A stretch of 64,000 nt of DNA, taken from positions 62,001-126,000 of the forward strand of contig JACJWG010000002.1 in assembly GCA_020637235.1 (NCBI GenBank), written 5' to 3'. Origin of the DNA: Acidimicrobiaceae bacterium (GTDB lineage Bacteria > Actinomycetota > Acidimicrobiia > Acidimicrobiales > Ilumatobacteraceae). This document shows, one piece after another, positions 25,433 through 33,879 of this stretch; the first letter of the stretch is position 1; every line of letters starts with the position of its first letter. The position numbers and the translations under genes were made by a program. The notes beneath the pieces were generated by a model, which was not told where the DNA came from, searched no databases, and saw only the letters and a program-made list of their open reading frames with translations.

Positions 25433-26575
25433 TCAGCGGCCGACCCGGGTGAGCTCGGCGTCGAGCAGTTCGGCGATGCGACGGCGATACACCTCCGGTG
25501 TGTAGCGATCGAGGTACGTGCGACGCGCGTGACGACCGGCGTCGGCGAGGTCGTCGACCGTGAGCCGTTGCAGCAACCCGGCCAACGCCTCGGCGTCGCC
25601 GGGTGGGAACAACCAGCCGTCACGGCCGTCGTCGACGATGTCGAGCGGTCCGCCCGCCGCGCTGGCGATCACCGGGCGCCCCTGGCGGAACGCCTCGAGC
25701 AGCACCAACCCGAACGGCTCGGGTTCGTCGGAGGGCAGCACCAGCGCATCGGCCGCGGCCACGTAGGGCGCCACGTCGGGCACCTCACCGACGATCTCCA
25801 CCGACGACGGCACGTCGAGCGCCGCCGCCAGTGCCACGACGTCGACCTTGGCGCCCGACGGGGGCGGTCCGCCGAGCACGGTGAGCAGTCCCGGGCAGCC
25901 GGCGCGGCCCCACGCGTCGATCAGTGTCCGATGGCCCTTCCACGCGTTCCACCGGCTGGCCACCACGTATCGCGGACGCGGCCCGCCGTCGGGCACGCGG
26001 GCGTCGGGATCATCCGGGTGCGGCACGCAGTTGTCGACCACCACCGATGCCGGCCGGGTGAGCTGCGCGGCACGATCCACCGCCGGCGAGATCGTGATGC
26101 GCATCGTGGTGAAGCGAGCGAGCGCCCGCAGCAGCGCAGCCTCCTTGCCCGACCACATCTCCTGCACGTGCAGGCCCACCGACGCGACGCGCACCGAGCG
26201 AGCCGCCGGGGCGGCCAGCAAGCAGGCGCTCGTCATGCAGTACACGTGATCGACGTCGGCGTCGCGCAGTCGGGCACGCAACCGCCACGAATCTCGCAGC
26301 ATCCGCACCACACCAGCCGGCCGCAGGTTGGCGCGGCGGATGATCGGCAGCCGCACGTGGTCGAAGGCGATGCCGGCTCGCTCGAGCTCGTGGCACAGCG
26401 GCGTCGCGCCGTGGGTGAGGTCGTCCGGCAACCACACCACCACCTCCACGCCGAGGTCGCGGGCGCCCGCGGCCACCTGCAGCAGGATGCGGTCGGCGCC
26501 GTACATCTCGTCCGACGAGTGGACGATCAGCATCCGACGGCCACGCATGCCGTCCGTGGTCCGAGGGGTGCTCAT
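25433..26575 (-). CDS. GT4 glycosyltransferase
   Basis: The 380-residue GT-B enzyme shows RMLIVHSSDEMYGADRIL in the N-terminal domain and the donor-binding half with VASRWNAWKGHRTLIDAW, then EPEPFGLVLLEAFRQGRPVIA, the family E-x7-E motif. ATG 26575 overlaps the stop of the upstream secreted-protein gene (ATGA), so the two are co-translated. It is the last gene of the minus-strand polysaccharide operon that begins at 35276. Confidence 0.87.
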   Translation of the reverse strand: MSTPRTTDGMRGRRMLIVHSSDEMYGADRILLQVAAGARDLGVEVVVWLPDDLTHGATPLCHELERAGIAFDHVRLPIIRRANLRPAGVVRMLRDSWRLRARLRDADVDHVYCMTSACLLAAPAARSVRVASVGLHVQEMWSGKEAALLRALARFTTMRITISPAVDRAAQLTRPASVVVDNCVPHPDDPDARVPDGGPRPRYVVASRWNAWKGHRTLIDAWGRAGCPGLLTVLGGPPPSGAKVDVVALAAALDVPSSVEIVGEVPDVAPYVAAADALVLPSDEPEPFGLVLLEAFRQGRPVIASAAGGPLDIVDDGRDGWLFPPGDAEALAGLLQRLTVDDLADAGRHARRTYLDRYTPEVYRRRIAELLDAELTRVGR

Positions 26576-29500
26576 CGCGGAGCGCCGACCCACCACTCGT
26601 CGAGCACCACCGTGGCCGGCGCGTTCGTGGCCGAGCCCGACAGGAAGAACGCCAGGCCCACGTGACCGGCCGTCTGCAACACCGGTGTGGCGTCGGTGGC
26701 CGTGAGCAGCCAGTCGGCCGGCTCGGCGGCACCGGTCTCCCACACCTTCACCCGCAGTGTCGTCGGCGCCGTGCCGGTCACCTGGAAGCGCACCTCGAGG
26801 GTCTCGCCCGGCGCGTAGGTGAGCCCGGGGATCACGGTGTTCGCGAGCGCGGTCTCCGCGCCGTTGGCGGTGCCGAGGATCACCTGCACCGATCCGTTGG
26901 CGAGCAGTCGCACCTTGGCGCGCTCGTCGGCCGATCCGACACGCCGGCCGAGCAGCGACACGTAGGTGCCGTTGCCGGTGGCCACCTGGTCGAAGCCGAG
27001 GCGGACACGCATCTCGGTGTCGGTGCTCGACACACCGGTGAGGTAGGCGTTCGGCCCCGCCCCGGGCGTCGGCATCGTCACGCGTCCGACACCGCCCGAC
27101 ACCGCGTAGTTCGATGCAGCACCGGTGACGGTCCAGGCGCCGCCCAGGTCCGCCGTGCCGAGACCACCGGCGACCTCGCGTTCGAACGTGTCGGTGGCGA
27201 GCGCCGTCGGGCCGACGGGTGCGGCGGCGACGGCGACCTGCTGGGTGGTGGCGGCGCTCGCACCGTCGTCGTCGGCGACGGTGAGCGTGATCGTGTACTC
27301 GCCGGCCGTGGCATACGTGTGCGACGCCGTCGACCCCGTCGCCGTGTCGCCGTCACCGAAGTCCCACGCGAACGACGCGACGGTCCCGTCGGGATCGGCG
27401 GAGGCTGCGCCGTCGACGGCGACCGTGAGCGCATCGGTCGTGACGTCGAACGCCGCGACGGGTGCCACGTTGGCCGGCGGTGCGGTCACCGTGACCGACC
27501 GCGTCGTCGACGCGCTCGCGCCCCGGTCGTCGGTGACGGTGAGCGTGACGGTGTACGTACCTGCGTCGGCGTAGGTGTGCGACGCGGTGGTGCCGGTCGC
27601 CACGGCGCCGTCGCCGAAGTCCCAGCCGGCGGACACGACCGTGCCGTCCACGTCGCTCGATCCGGCGGCCGACACGTCGAGCGTCAGGTTCGACACCGTG
27701 GCGGCGATCGCCGGCGTGGGTGCCCGGTTGGGCAGGGTGCCCGTGGCGCCGATGGTGTGCTGGCGGGCGATCGTGGCTGCGTCGAGCGCCCGGTTGTAGA
27801 TCGCGACGTCGTCGATGCGGCCGGCGAACCAGTCGCTCGTCGGACGGTTGAGCCAGCTCGTCAGGTTGTCGCCACCGACACGCCAGAAGCCGGCGTACTC
27901 GTTGGCGCGGGTGATGTCGGTTCGCGACGCCACCAGCGCGCCGTCGACGTAGAGCTTCATGCCGCTCGCGTCGAGCGTGGCGGTCACCTGGTGCCAGCGG
28001 TCGTCGTTGTAGGCGGCGGTCGAGGTGACCACGGCGCGGGTCGAGCCGTACATCACGCCGAAGTTCAATCGACCGTTCGAACCCATGTAGACGTGGCGGT
28101 CGTTGGTGCTCGACGAGCCGGTCTGGCTGTTGCCGTAGCCGACGATCTTGCCGCCACGCGTGGTGCTGGTGCGGAACCAGGCCTGGACGGTGACGTCGGT
28201 GGTGAGTCCGGGGATGCTCGACGCGCTGCCCGCCCGGCTCGTCGACGACCCGGCGAACGTGACCGCCGTGTCGGTGTCGCCGCTCAACGCACCGGCGGTG
28301 CCGAGCGTGACACCCGAGTACGACAGCGGCCGGGTGCCCACCATGTCGGCACCGGAAGCGCCGCTCGCCTCGCCGAGCCGCCAGTAGTTCACCGGACCGT
28401 CCTGCAGCACCGCCTGTGCGTACTGCTGGGCCCCGGTCGTGGCCACGGTGACGCTCGTCCAGTTCGACGGCGCTTCGTTGCCGTCCGGGTCGATCGCCAG
28501 CACCCGGTAGCGGTGGGTGGCTCCCGGGGAGAGATCGGTGTCGGTGAAGCTCATCGTGCCGAGGTTCCAGAATCGCGACGTGGCCACCGTCTCGAAGATC
28601 GGGGTGTTCACACCTTCGCGATAGACGCGGTAGGTGAGCTGTTCGTTGTCGCGATCCCAGTTCTGGCTCCAGTTGATCTGCACCTGACCGGCCACGAGCG
28701 AGTTCAGCTTCAGTGGCCAGCCGTCGAGGAACAGACGCGGCACCTGCTTGTTGGGTGCGATCGCCGGCACCGCGAAGCGCACGAGGCCCTGCTGGGCGAC
28801 ACCGTTGATGCTTCGGAACTCACCGCCGAGCACCAGGTACTGGCTGTTGCCGGTGATCGTCCAGGGTCCCTGGTACTGGCCGGTGAAGGTGCCCGAGTCG
28901 ATCTCGGGGTACCAGGTGAGCGGCGACGGCGAGGGGTTGCCCTCGAAGTTGAAGTAGCCGTACGGCTCCTTCGTGATCGTGCCGGTCGTGGCCTTGCTGA
29001 ACGCGATCGCCCGCCGGAAGAACCACGGGTTGCCCTGCTGGAAGCCGCCGACGTTGCCGCAGTAGTGCGGGTGGCCGACCACGTAGACGGCGTCGCCGAG
29101 CGTGTGCACGCCGTACGAGTCGCCGTGGCAGTCCTCGAGCCAGACGAGCGAGCCGTCGCGCCAGTCGGCCCGGAACGCCCCCTCCAGCACACCGCCGCTC
29201 GAGTAGCTGTAGCCGGTGCCGAACAGGGACTGACCGTCGCTGTGGAGGCTCATGATCGCCGCGTTCGAGCCTCCGTTGCGCACCACCGTGTTCGCGCCCA
29301 TCGGCAGCGACGTGCCGGTGACCGAGTCGACCATGGCCAGGCCGTAGCCGGGATTGGCCGAGCCGTTCATCGACGTGAAGTGCCCGCCGACGGCCACCTT
29401 CGTGCCGTCGGGCGAGATCGCGAGGGAGCGCACCATGCCGCCGGCGGCGACGGGCGCCCAGTCGAGCAGGGCGCCGTCGCTCGCCCGGAACGCGGCGAGG

Positions 29501-30111
29501 TATCGCCGGGTCGCGGTGCCGACACCCTGGAAGTTGCCGCCGACGTACACGGTGTCGGCGGTCGCGGCGATCGCGTACACGTGGTAGCCGATGTTGGGGG
29601 CGAAGGTGCCGACGAGGGCGCCCGTGGTGGCGTCGAACGCGGCGATCCGCTGACGCGCGGTGCCGTCGACCGACGTGAAGTCGCCGCCGACGTACACGCG
29701 CCGGCCGTCGGGCGAGACGGCGAGCGCGCGCGCCTGGGCGTTGAGCACGGGCGCGAAGCCGGTGTCGAGTGCGCCGGTGGTGAGGTCGTAGGCCAGCAGG
29801 TTCGAGCGCGGTGTCGTGTTCTGACCCGCGGGGCTGCCGGCCGGGCGCGCCGAGGTGAAGTTGCCGCCGGCGAACACCCGGTTCCCGACGATCGCCTGCG
29901 ACCACACCACCCCGTCGATCTGCACGGTGGGCAGCGGGTCGGCCGACACCGTCGGCGGGGTGGCCGGGTTGCCGGAGTCGGCCGGCCGGGTGTCGGCGCG
30001 ACCGAAGTCGACGCGCGCGACCACGTACACCGCGATCGGTGCGACGAGCGCGAGCACGACGAGCGCGGCGAGGCCGCGCCGCTGCTTCATCGCCGGGAGG
30101 AGGGTGCTCAT
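26572..30111 (-). CDS. Giant secreted protein A: beta-propeller, Fn3, LamG and two PKD domains
   Basis: The 1,179-residue protein has a basic start and a hydrophobic segment at about 12-32 (signal or anchor). Residues about 55-465 hold delta-60/propeller-type repeats (VYVGGDFTSVDGTARQRIAAF, split VYVGGNF and VAVGGHFTS). A fibronectin-III-like part runs from about 480 to 565, and a LamG/concanavalin-like domain from about 570 to 755 (VNYWRLGE, VTVQAWFRTS, YVDGALV). Two PKD domains follow (GWDFGDGAVATG and AWDFGDGDTATG), then a C-terminal beta-sandwich. It shares layout and much sequence with protein B at 44369-48205, which has three PKD domains. It is expressed inside a polysaccharide export operon and overlaps a glycosyltransferase gene, so binding or anchoring of the polysaccharide is a reasonable inference. 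Confidence 0.82.
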   Translation of the reverse strand: MSTLLPAMKQRRGLAALVVLALVAPIAVYVVARVDFGRADTRPADSGNPATPPTVSADPLPTVQIDGVVWSQAIVGNRVFAGGNFTSARPAGSPAGQNTTPRSNLLAYDLTTGALDTGFAPVLNAQARALAVSPDGRRVYVGGDFTSVDGTARQRIAAFDATTGALVGTFAPNIGYHVYAIAATADTVYVGGNFQGVGTATRRYLAAFRASDGALLDWAPVAAGGMVRSLAISPDGTKVAVGGHFTSMNGSANPGYGLAMVDSVTGTSLPMGANTVVRNGGSNAAIMSLHSDGQSLFGTGYSYSSGGVLEGAFRADWRDGSLVWLEDCHGDSYGVHTLGDAVYVVGHPHYCGNVGGFQQGNPWFFRRAIAFSKATTGTITKEPYGYFNFEGNPSPSPLTWYPEIDSGTFTGQYQGPWTITGNSQYLVLGGEFRSINGVAQQGLVRFAVPAIAPNKQVPRLFLDGWPLKLNSLVAGQVQINWSQNWDRDNEQLTYRVYREGVNTPIFETVATSRFWNLGTMSFTDTDLSPGATHRYRVLAIDPDGNEAPSNWTSVTVATTGAQQYAQAVLQDGPVNYWRLGEASGASGADMVGTRPLSYSGVTLGTAGALSGDTDTAVTFAGSSTSRAGSASSIPGLTTDVTVQAWFRTSTTRGGKIVGYGNSQTGSSSTNDRHVYMGSNGRLNFGVMYGSTRAVVTSTAAYNDDRWHQVTATLDASGMKLYVDGALVASRTDITRANEYAGFWRVGGDNLTSWLNRPTSDWFAGRIDDVAIYNRALDAATIARQHTIGATGTLPNRAPTPAIAATVSNLTLDVSAAGSSDVDGTVVSAGWDFGDGAVATGTTASHTYADAGTYTVTLTVTDDRGASASTTRSVTVTAPPANVAPVAAFDVTTDALTVAVDGAASADPDGTVASFAWDFGDGDTATGSTASHTYATAGEYTITLTVADDDGASAATTQQVAVAAAPVGPTALATDTFEREVAGGLGTADLGGAWTVTGAASNYAVSGGVGRVTMPTPGAGPNAYLTGVSSTDTEMRVRLGFDQVATGNGTYVSLLGRRVGSADERAKVRLLANGSVQVILGTANGAETALANTVIPGLTYAPGETLEVRFQVTGTAPTTLRVKVWETGAAEPADWLLTATDATPVLQTAGHVGLAFFLSGSATNAPATVVLDEWWVGAPR

Positions 30112-30126
30112 GGGAGGGTCCTTCGC

Positions 30127-30192
30127 ATCGGGGGGAGATCGGGGGGAGATCGGAGGGAGATCGGAGGGAGATCGGAGGGAGATCGGGGGGAG
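30127..30192. repeat. Six 11-bp tandem repeats, unit ATCGG(G/A)GGGAG
   Basis: Six units of exactly 11 bp stand head to tail (30127-30192), followed by a degenerate seventh. They lie 15 nt upstream of the secreted protein A start, in its minus-strand leader. The plus strand is G-rich and the transcript side is C/T-rich. Repeat number may vary by slippage. Confidence 0.85.
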
Positions 30193-30224
30193 ACCGGGGG
30201 CGACCGGGTCGGCCCGCCGGGCGG

Positions 30225-31073
30225 TCAGGGCGTGGGGGCCGGACCCGTGAACACCACGGGCGACACCGAGGCGAGGTAGCTCACGACGACGGACACCTCG
30301 GCGCGCTGGTCGACGGGCACGTCGAACACGTACACGCCGGTCTGCGAGGCGCGCGGCGCGATCTCGCCGGCGAAGCGCACGACGCCCGGTCCGCTGAGCG
30401 GCGCCGCCGACGTCTGGTCCGGGCCGTACACGAGGTCGACGACGAGCCCTTCGACGAGCACCGCTGCGTTCGAGTCGTTGGTGGCGACGACGGTGACGCG
30501 TACGGCGGGGCCGGCGATCTCGCCGGGGCCGTTGGCCTCGCCCTGCACGGCCTCGAGCCGCTCGAGACGGAACTGCATGCCGGTGCCGGCGTCGGCGACG
30601 TCGTCGATCGACACGGGAGGTTGGGTGTCGACGGTCTGCACCGGCACCGTGTCGCCGTTGCCCGGCACGAACGACACCGGCGGCACGGTGCTCGCCACGG
30701 TCGTGGTCGCGCCGCCGGCCGTGGTCGACGTGGCTGCGGCCGGTGTGGTCGCCGTCGTCGGCTCGGTCGACCCGGCGGCGGTGTCGTCGGTGCCCTCGGT
30801 GGTGGCATCGGTGGTGGCGTCGGGCGTCGTGGTGGCGTCGGTGACCGGCACCGACGTGGCCCCGAGATCGATCGATCCGGCCGTGGTGGGCGGTGCGGCG
30901 TCGTCGTCGTCACCGCCGCTCGCGAACACGGCGATGGTCACCACCAGCAGGGCGATCACCGCCACCACGCCGGCGAGCCACCAGCGGCGCTGCGCCGCGG
31001 CGCGCCCATCCGCCGGCGTGTCGTCGGGTCGTGCCTCCGGGGTGTCACCCGGGGTCGTCTCGTCGGGACTCAT
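30225..31073 (-). CDS. Membrane-anchored low-complexity protein, 282 aa
   Basis: A short hydrophilic head is followed by a membrane helix at about 33-50 (WLAGVVAVIALLVVTIAVFA), an acidic and then Thr/Ala-rich stalk to about residue 145, and a folded C-terminal domain of about 135 residues (FRLERLEAVQGEANG, VRVTVVATNDSNAAVLVE, GVYVFDVPVDQRAEVSVVVSYL). The C-terminal pattern resembles DUF4352-type immunoglobulin-like domains of surface lipoproteins, but this is not certain. GGAGAGG stands before ATG 31073. The gene lies between the flippase and giant protein A in the same operon. Confidence 0.65.
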   Translation of the reverse strand: MSPDETTPGDTPEARPDDTPADGRAAAQRRWWLAGVVAVIALLVVTIAVFASGGDDDDAAPPTTAGSIDLGATSVPVTDATTTPDATTDATTEGTDDTAAGSTEPTTATTPAAATSTTAGGATTTVASTVPPVSFVPGNGDTVPVQTVDTQPPVSIDDVADAGTGMQFRLERLEAVQGEANGPGEIAGPAVRVTVVATNDSNAAVLVEGLVVDLVYGPDQTSAAPLSGPGVVRFAGEIAPRASQTGVYVFDVPVDQRAEVSVVVSYLASVSPVVFTGPAPTP

Positions 31074-31138
31074 GCGGTACCTCTCCGTCGTGTCCGTGAC
31101 ACCGGTCGCGTCGCGACCGTCGTCTGCTGATCGTTCAT
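31070..31138 (-). CDS. Possible 22-residue ORF bridging two genes
   Basis: ATG 31138 overlaps the flippase stop (ATGA) and its own TGA overlaps the ATG of the next gene (ATGA). The peptide starts MNDQQTTVATRPV and ends in an Arg-rich tail whose codons contain the ribosome site of the next gene. Its role may be to couple translation across the junction rather than to make a functional peptide. Confidence 0.35.
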   Translation of the reverse strand: MNDQQTTVATRPVSRTRRRGTA

Positions 31139-32445
31139 GTCACTCGCCTCGCCGCCACGTCCGCGACCAGCAACTGCCGGATCGCGATCCCGCCCAGGAA
31201 GGCGAACAGGCCGAGCACGAACGGCACCGACACCTCGCTCCAGCCGATCGCCATCGCGACGCCCACCCCGGTGAGGGACAACACGGAGTCGCCGACCCGG
31301 GCCAACAGGGTGGCGCCCTGTCGACCTCGGACGGCGGCGAGCACGCCGTAGGGCGTGGCGGCGGCGGTCGCGGCGGCGTACACCGACCATCCGAACACGC
31401 TCCACCGATCGAGCTCGGCGGCGTCGCCCACCATCGCCGCACCGACGCTGGGCACGAGCAGCGCGGCGGTCACACCGAGCACCAGCGACACCGCCATCAA
31501 CACGACGACACCGATGTCGGACTGGCGCAGCAGCTTGGGCGTCGCGGTGTCCTTGTGACGGGCGAAGCGGGCGAACAGGTACGAGCTGGCACCATTGACG
31601 GCGAGCATCGCCGGCGCGACGAACAGCCGGGCGCTCTCGAGCTCGCCGTAGGCCGCACGACCGACGCCGGCCACGACGATCACCCGCATCAACGTCAGCA
31701 TCGCCGGGCGCACCGACACCTGCAGCGCACGCCACTTGCCGTACTCGAGCACGTGGGCGCGATCGGGCGGTGAGTGCCGCGACCACCAGCGGTCCTCGGC
31801 GGGCAGCATCACGATCGCGGCGATCATCGCCAGCACCTGTCCGAGCACGAGGCCCTCGAGGAACGTCGTGAGCGTGACGTCGCCGCCGGTCCAGTACACG
31901 ACCGCGACCAATCCGGCCGAACCGAGGAGGCTCACGACGTCGACCACCACGATCGCCCAGAAGCGCATCGACGCCATCAGCAGGCGGCGGAAGCTGTCCT
32001 CGGCGATGAACGCGGCACCGGCCGCACCGAAGGCGACGGCCTGCCACGGCGTGAGGTACGACGATGCCCCGAGGCCCACCGTCGCGGCGAGGCCGAGCCC
32101 CACGGAGAGCACCACCAGCCACCACTGCAACCCGGCGCGCACGGATGCGGCAGTGCGGTCGAGCACGGTGAGCGAGTCGCCGACGAACCCCGACACGATC
32201 GCGGTGCCGAGCACCACCAGCCCGAAGAGCACGGCGAACACCGCGAGGCCCTCGTTGCCGAGCAGCCGCAGCACCATCAGCTGCAGCAGGAAGCTGCCGA
32301 GGGCCTGCGAGAACTGCGCGGCGACCGCGCCGGCGACGTCGAGCTTCGATCGGGCCGGACGGCGACCGGGCACCGTGGCCCCGGACGGCGACATGGCGGG
32401 GGGAGTGGCGTCGGGATGAGCGGCGTCGGGAGGTGGCGAGATCAC
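31135..32445 (-). CDS. Wzx-like polysaccharide flippase
   Basis: The 436-residue protein has a short Pro-rich head and about 12 membrane helices, beginning VAAQFSQALGSFLLQLMVLRLLG, a common start for the MATE/MVF polysaccharide exporter group. YGELESARLFVAPAMLAVNGASSY resembles the mid-part of such flippases. Its job would be to move lipid-linked repeat units across the membrane. GTG 32445 overlaps the polymerase stop (GTGA), which sets the start. Confidence 0.77.
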   Translation of the reverse strand: MISPPPDAAHPDATPPAMSPSGATVPGRRPARSKLDVAGAVAAQFSQALGSFLLQLMVLRLLGNEGLAVFAVLFGLVVLGTAIVSGFVGDSLTVLDRTAASVRAGLQWWLVVLSVGLGLAATVGLGASSYLTPWQAVAFGAAGAAFIAEDSFRRLLMASMRFWAIVVVDVVSLLGSAGLVAVVYWTGGDVTLTTFLEGLVLGQVLAMIAAIVMLPAEDRWWSRHSPPDRAHVLEYGKWRALQVSVRPAMLTLMRVIVVAGVGRAAYGELESARLFVAPAMLAVNGASSYLFARFARHKDTATPKLLRQSDIGVVVLMAVSLVLGVTAALLVPSVGAAMVGDAAELDRWSVFGWSVYAAATAAATPYGVLAAVRGRQGATLLARVGDSVLSLTGVGVAMAIGWSEVSVPFVLGLFAFLGGIAIRQLLVADVAARRVT

Positions 32446-33842
32446 GATGTCACCGACGTCCGTCCGAGCCGAGTCGTCGCAGTTTTCGCGGGTCCGGGCG
32501 CCCCCGCGGTGACGGCCATCTCCCGCTCGGCCGCGTCCCGGGCCAGCGTGGTGTTCCGCTCGACCTGGTCGCGGGCGTCGCCGGCGAGCACCACCCACGC
32601 CCCGGTCATGTAGAGCAACAGCGCGGTGGCGCTCACGCCGGCGCCCACGTACTCGGCGGTGATGGCGTTCACCAGCTGACACACCATCAGCGAGAAGGCG
32701 GTCACGCTGTCGAAGGTGAGGGCGTCGGCGCCGTCCGTGCGCCGGACGCGGTGCCGCAACCGCCACGCGCCGACGGTGACGAGCACCAGGAGCCCGCCCC
32801 AGAAGAAGAGCCCGACCAGGCCCACGTCCACCATCACGTTGATGTACGCGTTGTGGGCGCCGCCCAGCCCGGTGTCGTCGAGGAACAGGCTGCGCGACGC
32901 GGTGAGACCGCGGCCGTGGAGTGGGCGGCGCTCGAAGCTCTCGATCGCGATCTCCCACACCAGTGTGCGGTTGTTGAACGACGCCAGCTTCTCGGCGTCC
33001 TCGTTGCGCAGGTAGTACGCGACGATCTGGCTGCCGACGGTGGAGGCGATCGCCGTGATCGCCACGAACGACGTGAGCATCAGGTCGCGCTTGCCCTCTG
33101 CGCGCAACCACAGCACGGCGAGCACCACGACCGCGATCAGGGCGGCGCCGATCGACCCTCGGGTGCGGGTGCGCACGAGCGACACGGCGTTCACGACGAG
33201 CATCGCGCCGTACGCCCAGCGAGCCCACGGCAGCTGCGCCACCTTGTGCGTGAGCCACATGCCGAACAGCACGACGGTGCTCATGGCGAGCATCGAGCCG
33301 GCCACCACGCTGTGCGTGAACAGCCACGTGAACCGGCCGGCCTGCTCGCCGGTGGTGGGAGCCACGTAGGCGAGGCCGATCGCGATCGAGACCGTCGTCA
33401 GGACCACGTAGCCGTGCAGGAACCGGCGCACCAGCGACACGTCACCGTCGTGCACCACGCGCAGCACGACGAGCACGATGATGACGAGCTGCACGGCGCG
33501 GACGATGGCGAGCATCGGCGACGGCGCGTACAGGGTGCTGACCGCCGCCGCGAGGCACCATCCGACGGTGAACACCACGATCGGCACCGGCCGCAGCTGG
33601 GCCCGCAACTTGAACAGCACGTACGCACCCACGGCGGCGTACACCGCGAGCTCGAGCAGGATGAACGCGTCGAACGACCCCGACACCGTCTGGTCGTTGG
33701 CGCGCCGACGCAGCTTGTACTCGGTGGCCACCATCAGCGCGATCGGCATCCACCACACCGGTGGCGTGTACTCGACGAGCCGGTTGCGCCAGGTGACGAG
33801 GCGCGACGGGTCGGGGTCGGTCCCCGCGCGGCGCACCCTCAT
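32442..33842 (-). CDS. O-antigen ligase/Wzy-like polymerase
   Basis: The 466-residue protein has about 11 membrane helices and the large periplasmic loop of the O-antigen ligase family, with NNRTLVWEIAIESFERRPLHGRGL followed by GGAHNAYINVMVDVGLVGL; the G-x-G and H-N pair of the family are visible. It should join repeat units into a chain on the outer face. GGAGAGGG lies before ATG 33842. Downstream it overlaps the flippase; upstream a 10-residue ORF lies between it and the kinase-like gene. Confidence 0.85.
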   Translation of the reverse strand: MRVRRAGTDPDPSRLVTWRNRLVEYTPPVWWMPIALMVATEYKLRRRANDQTVSGSFDAFILLELAVYAAVGAYVLFKLRAQLRPVPIVVFTVGWCLAAAVSTLYAPSPMLAIVRAVQLVIIVLVVLRVVHDGDVSLVRRFLHGYVVLTTVSIAIGLAYVAPTTGEQAGRFTWLFTHSVVAGSMLAMSTVVLFGMWLTHKVAQLPWARWAYGAMLVVNAVSLVRTRTRGSIGAALIAVVVLAVLWLRAEGKRDLMLTSFVAITAIASTVGSQIVAYYLRNEDAEKLASFNNRTLVWEIAIESFERRPLHGRGLTASRSLFLDDTGLGGAHNAYINVMVDVGLVGLFFWGGLLVLVTVGAWRLRHRVRRTDGADALTFDSVTAFSLMVCQLVNAITAEYVGAGVSATALLLYMTGAWVVLAGDARDQVERNTTLARDAAEREMAVTAGAPGPAKTATTRLGRTSVTS

Positions 33843-33846
33843 CCGA

Positions 33847-33879
33847 TCACCCTCTCCGGCTCCGACGGCGGTCCGTCAT
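33847..33879 (-). CDS. Possible 10-residue ORF in an operon junction
   Basis: ATG 33879 overlaps the stop of the kinase-like gene (TGATG) and the ORF ends 4 nt before the polymerase start. It reads MTDRRRSRRG. The Arg codons coincide with the ribosome site of the polymerase gene, so it may be a coupling device or chance. Confidence 0.2.
   Translation of the reverse strand: MTDRRRSRRG

Noticed and set aside
26662..30279. A 1,205-codon open frame opposite giant protein A
   Set aside because: It is Arg-, Gly- and Val-rich with no domain and mirrors the high third-position GC of the real gene; long antisense frames are expected at this GC content. The same holds for long frames at 113-3274, 9606-11948, 20044-22524, 32433-35363, 45812-49219 and 56212-58893.
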